DNA from: Sulfurovum sp.
GTDB taxonomy: Bacteria; Campylobacterota; Campylobacteria; Campylobacterales; Sulfurovaceae
Length of the DNA stretch: 10,588 bases
Assembly (NCBI GenBank): GCA_015661795.1
Contig: DQVJ01000170.1
Span: forward strand, 1-10,588
Direction of reading: 5' to 3'
A program made the position numbers and the translations under genes. Shown in pieces: positions 5,650 through 10,588 of this stretch. Every line of letters starts with the position of its first letter. The stretch's first letter is position 1. Below the pieces are notes generated by a model that did no database searches, was not told the DNA's origin, and saw only the letters and a program-made list of their open reading frames with translations.

Positions 5650-6282
5650 CTAGCTAGGCACAGCTTTTTTAGGTAGTTTCATACCTGCTTTCCACGGAGA
5701 AGTATAACGAGAACTTGTTGTTTTCATTTTTTTTAATGTGACGTCACAGTTCATATATTTAGCTCTTTCATCGGTACTGAGATAGCGTTTACACATTTTC
5801 ATACGTTTTTTATAGACAGGTTCTTTATCAAAGTGGGAAATAGTCACTTTCCTGTCTTTACTGCTGGCATGTGCAAACCAGCCTTCTCCGAGATAAATAC
5901 CCACATGATTAATGTATTTACTTCTTTTATTGGTACTTCCAAAAAATATAAGATCACCATAATGTAAATTTTTGAATGCTATTTGTTTGCCCATTTTTGC
6001 TTGGTCTCTGGCAACACGAGGGATATCTATACCCATCGAGCCATATATGTTATAGGTGAGCCCAGAACAATCAAATGCATCTGGACCTTCTTCTGCCCAG
6101 ACATAAGGTTTTCCTAAATATGAATCTAAGAGTTCTTGTATATTTTTCCTATTGGGTTTACATATTTTTTTAGGTTTGATAATATCATAATTAGGGTAAT
6201 TGTAAGGTTTTTTTTGTGCACAGGCAGTAAAGAAGAAAATCATAAACAGAGTGAATAAAAGAGTATTCAAATGACTTTTCAT
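5650..6282 (-). CDS. NlpC/P60 peptidoglycan endopeptidase lipoprotein
   Basis: A 210-residue lipoprotein (signal 1-20, lipobox FTAC, acylated Cys21) with an NlpC/P60 cysteine peptidase domain at about 44-168. The active site is Cys72 in FDCSG, His126 in NHVGIY and His138 in AHAS. It resembles the SPOR-bearing neighbour closely through the catalytic domain but ends in a short basic tail (170-210, with Cys179) instead of a SPOR domain. The pair probably arose by tandem duplication with gain or loss of the targeting domain. AAAGGGAA lies 4-5 nt before the ATG. Only 11 nt separate it from the queA stop codon, so it is very likely the distal gene of the hemW-tatBC-queA transcript. Expected role: envelope peptidoglycan remodelling during growth or division. 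Confidence 0.88.
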   Translation of the reverse strand: MKSHLNTLLFTLFMIFFFTACAQKKPYNYPNYDIIKPKKICKPNRKNIQELLDSYLGKPYVWAEEGPDAFDCSGLTYNIYGSMGIDIPRVARDQAKMGKQIAFKNLHYGDLIFFGSTNKRSKYINHVGIYLGEGWFAHASSKDRKVTISHFDKEPVYKKRMKMCKRYLSTDERAKYMNCDVTLKKMKTTSSRYTSPWKAGMKLPKKAVPS

Positions 6283-6293
6283 ATTTTCCCTTT

Positions 6294-7349
6294 CTAAAGT
6301 ATAAGCATTGCATCACCGTACGAAAAAAATCGATATTTATGTTTGATAGCTTCTTTATATAAGTGTAACGTTTTTTCCCTTCCAATAAAGGCAGACACCA
6401 GCATAATAAGGGTACTTTTTGGAAGATGAAAGTTAGTCAGTAAATGTGTAGCTCTTTGGGGAGGGTTACTGGGATTTAGGAATAAGTTACATTCTCCTTG
6501 TGTTTTATGAGTACGTACATAATATTCTAAAGTTCTTGTTACGGTTGTACCTATGGCTAAGACTGGTACATTAGTATCTAAAATATGTGTAGATGATTGA
6601 GGGATATGAAAGTACTCAGAGTGCATAGGATGTTCTAAAATATTTTCAGAATCTACAGGTTTAAAGGTTCCAGCACCAACATGAAGTGTTATCGTATGTG
6701 TTTCATATTTTTCTTTGAGATCTTCAAAGAGTGAAGGTGTAAAATGCAGTGATGCTGTAGGTGCAGCGACAGCACCAGCATTTTTTGCAAATAATGTTTG
6801 ATAGTCAGTTTCATCCTGTTTGTTGCCTTCTCTTTGTATATAGGGAGGTAAAGGGATATGTCCTATCTGGTCAAGAACCAGTACCAACTCTTCAAATCGA
6901 ATCTTTTTTTCTTTATGAGTAAAGGAGACAACCCGCGAGCCATCTTCATTTAATGCTGTCACTGTTGCCACCAAATTATCATCAAAAATAAGCTTTGCGC
7001 CTATTTGTACTTTTCCACGTATAAGTACAAGATAGTGGTGTGCATCTAGAGGTTTGTTGAATAAGAGTTCTACTTTACCTCCACCTTGTGTACAACCTTC
7101 TTTAGGTGTATCTAGAGTTTCTTTCTCTCCAAAGATACGTGCCTTTATAACACGTGTATCATTTAAAAAAACATGACAGTCTCTGGGGATATAATCTAAT
7201 ATATATTGAAATGTTGTGTGCGTTATTTTATCTGATTTTCTATCATAAACTAGTAGTTTTGCATGGTCTCGTGGCTGGATAGGACAAGTTGCTATAAACT
7301 CTTTTGGAAGTGTATAATCATAACTTGTAGTGAGCAAATCAAGGGACAT
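6294..7349 (-). CDS. queA: S-adenosylmethionine:tRNA ribosyltransferase-isomerase QueA
   Basis: Transfers and isomerises the ribosyl part of S-adenosylmethionine onto preQ1 in tRNA (position 34), giving epoxyqueuosine, the penultimate step of queuosine synthesis. At 351 residues it has the normal length. Family landmarks are YDYTLP (10-15) with a following CPIQPRDHAKLLV, NDTRVIKARIFG, the AGAVAAPTASLHFT segment, HVGAGTFKPV, IGTTVTRTLE, LLTNFHLPKSTLIMLVSAF and the terminal YRFFSYGDAMLIL. A Gly-rich insertion (CTQGGG) precedes the KVELLF strand and looks like normal lineage variation. The ATG overlaps the tatC stop codon as TAATG, implying translational coupling. The other queuosine genes are not in the window. 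Confidence 0.97.
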   Translation of the reverse strand: MSLDLLTTSYDYTLPKEFIATCPIQPRDHAKLLVYDRKSDKITHTTFQYILDYIPRDCHVFLNDTRVIKARIFGEKETLDTPKEGCTQGGGKVELLFNKPLDAHHYLVLIRGKVQIGAKLIFDDNLVATVTALNEDGSRVVSFTHKEKKIRFEELVLVLDQIGHIPLPPYIQREGNKQDETDYQTLFAKNAGAVAAPTASLHFTPSLFEDLKEKYETHTITLHVGAGTFKPVDSENILEHPMHSEYFHIPQSSTHILDTNVPVLAIGTTVTRTLEYYVRTHKTQGECNLFLNPSNPPQRATHLLTNFHLPKSTLIMLVSAFIGREKTLHLYKEAIKHKYRFFSYGDAMLIL

Positions 7350-8107
7350 TAATCTATTTCATCCTCATCTTCAATATGAGGGTTTACCGCACGTACTATG
7401 AGAATGGATAACCCATATAAAAGAATAAGCGGTGCTGCCATGAGTAGCTGTGTAAGTACATCAGGTGGTGTCAAGAGTGCTGCGAGCACAAATATGAGTA
7501 GAACAGCATATTTAAAAAAATCTTTAAGTGTTTTGTCTGTTACCATGCCTAAAAGAGCTAAGAAGTAGGCAAAGACAGGAAGTTCAAAAGAGATACCAAA
7601 CCCCATCATGATTTTAGTAAAAAAACCTACATAATCTTCAATATTTATGAGTGGTGTATAAAGAAAAGAACCAAAAGTAATGAGAAATTGAAATCCAAAG
7701 GGAGTAACGATATAGTATGCAAACAGTACTCCAACAAAGAACATAACTGAACCGCCTATGACAAAAGGAAGTACCATTTTCTTTTCTTCATTATATAAAC
7801 CTGGTGCAATAAACAGCCAAACTTGGTAGAGTATAAAAGGTAAGGCACCTAGTATTCCAGCAAAAAAGGATACTTTTAGGGCAACAAAAAATGCACCCCC
7901 GACTTGGTGGGTTGTTACCATTCCATCAGCAGCCTTTTTTGAAAGGTGTGCAACCTGTTCCAAGGCTTCATTGAGTGGAGCCGTAATCCATTCGAGGATG
8001 GCTTCATGAAACACAAAAGCGACGATAAATGCAAGAAAGATAGACAAAACAGATAGTCCTAGTCTTTTGCGGAGTTCAACAAGGTGTGGTCTTAAATCAT
8101 CAAACAT
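7349..8107 (-). CDS. tatC: Sec-independent protein translocase subunit TatC
   Basis: Core receptor of the twin-arginine translocase, which with TatB binds twin-arginine signal peptides and exports folded, often cofactor-bearing proteins. The 252 residues show six hydrophobic segments (about 17-37, 72-97, 111-134, 158-185, 196-212, 219-238). The cytoplasmic N-terminal signature HLVELRKRL (8-16) and FIAPGLYNEEKK (99-110) are present. E108 corresponds to the signal-peptide-binding Glu (E103 in E. coli), and E175 in FGISFELP corresponds to E170. The loop between the first two membrane segments (about 38-71) is fairly long, and the C-terminus is acidic. The start overlaps the tatB stop as TAATG, and AGGGATG about 10 nt upstream can serve as SD. 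No tatA is in the window. Confidence 0.97.
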   Translation of the reverse strand: MFDDLRPHLVELRKRLGLSVLSIFLAFIVAFVFHEAILEWITAPLNEALEQVAHLSKKAADGMVTTHQVGGAFFVALKVSFFAGILGALPFILYQVWLFIAPGLYNEEKKMVLPFVIGGSVMFFVGVLFAYYIVTPFGFQFLITFGSFLYTPLINIEDYVGFFTKIMMGFGISFELPVFAYFLALLGMVTDKTLKDFFKYAVLLIFVLAALLTPPDVLTQLLMAAPLILLYGLSILIVRAVNPHIEDEDEID

Positions 8108-8586
8108 TATATATCATCCCTAACGTCAGTTTTTGGTGTTTCTTCTTTTTTTGGAACTTTATTTTTTTTCTTGAAAGTAACTGTATTATTTTTAGGTTCT
8201 ACAGGATTTTCATGGGTAATTTCTCTGGGAGCATCTACATAGGGGTCTTTGGCTTTTTGGGTTGCTTCAACCTGCTCCATAGGGGATGTTTCTGATATTT
8301 CATCATCGTAACTGACATCATCAAGGTCATCAAGTGAGATATTTTTAAAACTTTTAAGTTCAGCGGTAGCATCATCAAGTTGTTTTTTGTATTTTAGCGC
8401 TTCTTCTTTCAAATCAGCCACCTTTATTTCTTCTTCAAAAGAATCTTTTGCTTCTCCAATAGTTTTTTTTACATTTTTAATGAATTTTGCCATTTCAACC
8501 AGTGCTTCGGGGAGTTTATCTGGTCCTAAAAAGAGTATTGCAATGATGGAGATAAGAACCAATTCGGTAAATCCGATGCCAAACAT
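8107..8586 (-). CDS. tatB: Sec-independent protein translocase subunit TatB
   Basis: Partner of TatC in the twin-arginine receptor complex. The 159 residues begin with the MFGIGFTEL signature (conserved Glu8), one membrane helix to about 18, the FLGP hinge (19-22) with KLP, and an amphipathic helix continuing into a charged coiled-coil-like region (about 28-80). The remaining 80 residues are an acidic then basic low-complexity tail with A8 runs in its coding strand. Gene order (followed by tatC), length and the MFGIGF start favour TatB over TatA. TTAAGGTT provides an SD about 6 nt before the ATG. There are 39 nt of AT-rich spacer after the hemW stop; a local promoter is possible there, but none is clear. 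Confidence 0.93.
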   Translation of the reverse strand: MFGIGFTELVLISIIAILFLGPDKLPEALVEMAKFIKNVKKTIGEAKDSFEEEIKVADLKEEALKYKKQLDDATAELKSFKNISLDDLDDVSYDDEISETSPMEQVEATQKAKDPYVDAPREITHENPVEPKNNTVTFKKKNKVPKKEETPKTDVRDDI

Positions 8587-8625
8587 ATATAACCTTAAGA
8601 TTTTTAATTAATGTATTTTAACGAA

Positions 8626-9681
8626 TTATCCTAAAATGTAGAGTGCTATTTCATCACTGAGAAAGAAATTGTCATTATAATAGTGTGTCGTGTCAGACCT
8701 TAATTTTTTTTCATCACATAGGATATTTGCATTTTTTTGCATTTTTTGAGTAAGAAGAGATTTTTGTATCCCAATGGTAGAACGTAAACCTAAAAATATT
8801 TTTTCCGTAAGAAGCTCTTCTTGCGTCAGTATTTCTTCATTAAAAGAGAGAGGGTTTTGTATATATATATCTATATCAGTAGGAGGGTAGAAACGTCGGT
8901 CTTTCAAAAAACCTACTGCACCTGCGCCTGCACCAATATAATCTTTTATTTCCCAATACCCTTTGTTATGTTTACTTTGATAGGTGCCAAAATTTGATAT
9001 TTCATAGGCAGTGAATCCTCTTTTTTCTATCTCAGAAGTTACAAAAAAAGCAAGATTTTCATTTTCTTGACGTACCTCAGGTGTTTTTGAAAAATTCGTA
9101 CCATTTTCAATGGTTAATTCATAGGCAGAGATATGGTCAATAGGCAGGCTAAAAGCTGTTTGGATATCATTTAGAAGAAGTAATTCACTGTCACCTTGAT
9201 AATTATAAATCAGATCTAAAGAAATATGTTCAAACCTAAGAGATTTGGCATGCTTTATAGCATCTTTTGCTTGTTCAGGATTATGTGCTCGGTTGAGTGC
9301 TTTTAGTTTTTCTGTTTGAAAGCTTTGTACCCCAAAGCTTACACGATTCACACCAAGTGATTTCATTCCTTTAAGCCATTCTTTTGTTGCTGAATTTGGA
9401 TTTGCTTCTGTGGTGATTTCTGCATCTTTTTGTAAATAGGGTTTTAGTAGTGTAAAAAGAGGTGCATAGAGTTGCGGATCAACAGTAGAAGGTGTCCCTC
9501 CCCCTATAAACAATGTCTCTATAGAGTTTTCTATTGCATTAAAGCGTTTCAATTCAAAAGCCAATTGCTTATAGAGTGCTTGCATATAGTCACTTCGCGT
9601 GTCAAACTTATCTACATAGGTATTGAAAGAACAATAATGACATTTTGAATCACAATAAGGGATATGAATGTAGAGTAACAA
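8626..9681 (-). CDS. hemW: Radical SAM haem chaperone HemW (formerly HemN-like)
   Basis: A 351-residue radical S-adenosylmethionine protein. The iron-sulfur motif is CDSKCHYC (Cys10, Cys14, Cys17), followed by GGGTPS (60-65), EANP (92-95), RVSFGVQSF (113-121), YEISNF (226-231), HNKGYW (238-243) and a Gly/Ala-rich GAGAGAVGF (250-258). The short length and the HNxxYW motif fit HemW, a haem-binding chaperone that delivers haem to respiratory enzymes, better than true HemN coproporphyrinogen dehydrogenase (about 450 residues). Older annotations often call it oxygen-independent coproporphyrinogen III oxidase. The start is TTG: MLLYIHIPYC is the conserved beginning, and a stop codon (TGA) lies a few codons upstream in frame with no ATG between. 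It is the first gene of the minus-strand operon and is divergent from nudH. Confidence 0.92.
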   Translation of the reverse strand: MLLYIHIPYCDSKCHYCSFNTYVDKFDTRSDYMQALYKQLAFELKRFNAIENSIETLFIGGGTPSTVDPQLYAPLFTLLKPYLQKDAEITTEANPNSATKEWLKGMKSLGVNRVSFGVQSFQTEKLKALNRAHNPEQAKDAIKHAKSLRFEHISLDLIYNYQGDSELLLLNDIQTAFSLPIDHISAYELTIENGTNFSKTPEVRQENENLAFFVTSEIEKRGFTAYEISNFGTYQSKHNKGYWEIKDYIGAGAGAVGFLKDRRFYPPTDIDIYIQNPLSFNEEILTQEELLTEKIFLGLRSTIGIQKSLLTQKMQKNANILCDEKKLRSDTTHYYNDNFFLSDEIALYILG

Positions 9682-9789
9682 ATTGATATACTTTCAAAAG
9701 GATATAACCATTTTTTTGATAAAATGATAACAGAAAATTAGAGACTTCTGTTTAATCTCTGTATTTAATTAGACAATAAATGAGTATAC
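9682..9789. promoter_or_regulatory. Divergent hemW/nudH promoter region
   Basis: This 108-bp AT-rich spacer must carry promoters for both directions. On the plus strand TATTTAAT (9762-9769) is the best -10, giving a leader of roughly 13 nt before the nudH ATG at 9790 with no SD. On the minus strand the best boxes are TATATC close to the TTG and TTATAT around 9701-9706, both weak. I see no clear operator or hairpin. Confidence 0.35.
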
Positions 9790-10263
9790 ATGGAGAATGA
9801 AAAAAGCTATAGACCGAATGTAGCAGCTATTATACTCTCTTCAAAATATCCGGATAAATGTGAATTTTTTGTGGCACATCGAAGTGATATTAAAAATGCT
9901 TGGCAGTTTCCTCAGGGGGGCATAGACAAAGGTGAAACACCTAGAGAAGCCTTGAGTCGAGAATTGTTAGAAGAGATAGGCTGTAATAACATAGAAATTT
10001 TAGGAGAATTTCCTGAATGGATTTCATATGATTTTCCTAAAGTTTCATATGGTAAAACGTACCCTTTTGATGGACAGACGCAAAAATATTTTTTGGTACG
10101 TTTAAGAGAAGGGGCAACTATAGACTTGCATACCTATGATATACCAGAGTTTAGAGAGTATGAGTTTGTGGAGTATGAACAGTTATTTAAAAAAGTCACC
10201 TATTTTAAGCGTAAAATATACCGTCAGGTAATTGATTATTTTATAGATGAGGGACTAATATAA
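9790..10263 (+). CDS. rppH: RNA pyrophosphohydrolase, Nudix family (RppH/NudH type)
   Basis: Predicted to remove pyrophosphate from 5'-triphosphorylated RNA, starting mRNA decay, and historically described also as an (di)nucleoside polyphosphate hydrolase. The 157 residues contain WQFPQGGID (38-46), typical of the RppH/Ap4A hydrolase branch, running into a complete Nudix box: Gly43, Glu49, Arg57-Glu58, Glu61-Glu62 and Gly64 fit GX5EX7REUXEEXGU. The N-terminal YRPNVAAII is also characteristic. Length matches the family (155-175). Helicobacter pylori has an RppH homologue at the equivalent locus upstream of lysC. The ATG at 9790 has no convincing Shine-Dalgarno, and the ATG at 9780 is out of frame. 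It is followed 77 nt later by lysC and may be co-transcribed with it. Confidence 0.94.
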   Translation: MENEKSYRPNVAAIILSSKYPDKCEFFVAHRSDIKNAWQFPQGGIDKGETPREALSRELLEEIGCNNIEILGEFPEWISYDFPKVSYGKTYPFDGQTQKYFLVRLREGATIDLHTYDIPEFREYEFVEYEQLFKKVTYFKRKIYRQVIDYFIDEGLI

Positions 10264-10340
10264 AAGGGGAAGTGGACATTGTCAAGTTTGACTTTGTTAG
10301 TTTGGGTAAAACCTATAAATGATAAAAGGGAAAAATATAA
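10264..10340 (+). promoter_or_regulatory. nudH-lysC spacer with lysC ribosome binding site
   Basis: This 77-nt spacer ends with AAAAGGGA (10324-10331), a good SD for the ATG at 10341. It contains TATAAA (10313-10318), which may be a weak local -10, a small dyad GTCAA/TTGAC (10281-10285 and 10288-10292), and a 16-codon open frame from GTG 10272 to TGA. None of these is compelling, and read-through from nudH is the simplest view. Confidence 0.3.
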
Positions 10341-10588
10341 ATGTTAGTTGTACATAAATACGGTGGTACAAGTGTTGGCGATGTGGAACGCATAGAAAAT
10401 GTGACCAACCGTGTGGCAAAAGCAAGAGAAGAAGGTAATGATATCGTGGTGGTTGTCTCTGCAATGAGCGGTGAGACCAATAAACTGATAGGATATGCAG
10501 AATATTTTACAAAAGAGCCAGCAAAAAAAGAGATGGATATGTTACTTTCATCAGGAGAACGTGTCACTGCCGCACTTCTTTCTATAGC
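10341..10588 (+). CDS. lysC: Aspartate kinase, N-terminal part (runs off the window)
   Basis: Aspartokinase phosphorylates aspartate, the first committed step to lysine, diaminopimelate, threonine and methionine. Only 82 complete codons are visible, with no stop before the right edge. The start MLVVHKYGGTSVG carries the invariant KFGGTSVG-type nucleotide-binding motif (here KYGGTSVG, residues 6-13). VVVVSAMSGETNKL and SSGERVTAALLS follow in the order and spacing typical of the family. The start is fixed by AAAAGGGA about 10 nt upstream and by the motif lying at the extreme N-terminus. The position right after the Nudix gene agrees with Campylobacter and Helicobacter gene order. Regulatory ACT domains would lie beyond the window. 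Confidence 0.95.
   Translation, partial: MLVVHKYGGTSVGDVERIENVTNRVAKAREEGNDIVVVVSAMSGETNKLIGYAEYFTKEPAKKEMDMLLSSGERVTAALLSI

Noticed and set aside
8861..8872. TATATATATAT run inside hemW as a phase-variable tract
   Set aside because: A dinucleotide repeat of about five units encoding a conserved-length segment. It is too short to suggest contingency-locus behaviour without population data.
8626..9681. Assignment as HemN coproporphyrinogen III dehydrogenase
   Set aside because: At 351 residues, with the HNxxYW motif, it fits HemW. True HemN is about 100 residues longer.
10313..10567. 84-codon minus-strand frame at the right edge
   Set aside because: It is the antisense shadow of lysC, whose plus-strand frame carries the KYGGTSVG motif and a proper SD.

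Overview
The window reads as chromosomal, AT-rich DNA (roughly one third G+C by eye) from a member of the Campylobacterota (epsilonproteobacteria), probably a free-living sulfur-oxidising type such as Sulfurovum or Sulfurimonas. The best evidence is gene order. The block queA-tatC-tatB-hemW on the minus strand, followed by a divergent RppH-type Nudix gene and lysC, matches the order I recall for Campylobacter jejuni (Cj0577c to Cj0582). The genus is inference. I see no insertion sequence, phage gene, CRISPR array, tRNA or rRNA, so this is mainly an ordinary core region with some accessory genes on its left side.

Layout. Positions 1-254 hold no convincing gene but contain an AT-rich dyad, a 98-bp element bounded by perfect 13-bp inverted repeats with a GGA-rich interior, and a promoter for nagZ. 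A GH3 hexosaminidase gene (255-1337, +) carries a signal peptide, which is unusual for NagZ. It converges on ruvX (1339-1725, -), which lies downstream of a gene for an unrecognised secreted, very basic, Tyr/Arg-rich protein (1755-2348, -). A divergent 175-bp regulatory region separates that gene from a 721-residue membrane hybrid sensor kinase (2524-4689, +). The kinase is highly unusual: its phosphoacceptor His, N-box Asn, first receiver Asp and HPt His all appear substituted, and only the second receiver looks intact.

From 4705 to 9681 everything is on the minus strand: hemW, tatB, tatC, queA, an NlpC/P60 lipoprotein and a second NlpC/P60 lipoprotein with an added SPOR domain. tatB/tatC and tatC/queA overlap in TAATG junctions, so at least that part is one operon. 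The second lipoprotein gene probably also has its own promoter. From 9682 to the right edge, nudH (rppH-like) and the start of lysC run on the plus strand.

Functionally the window combines envelope and peptidoglycan work (a predicted periplasmic NagZ, two NlpC/P60 peptidases, a SPOR domain), protein export (TatBC), RNA biology (queuosine synthesis, RNA 5'-pyrophosphohydrolase), Holliday-junction processing, a radical-SAM haem chaperone and aspartate-family amino-acid synthesis. The items most worth following up are the degenerate hybrid kinase, the 98-bp GGA-rich dyad element, the unrecognised secreted protein with a dyad over its promoter, and two genes (ruvX and the SPOR lipoprotein) whose TATAAT boxes sit exactly 6 nt before the ATG with no Shine-Dalgarno, which suggests leaderless transcripts.
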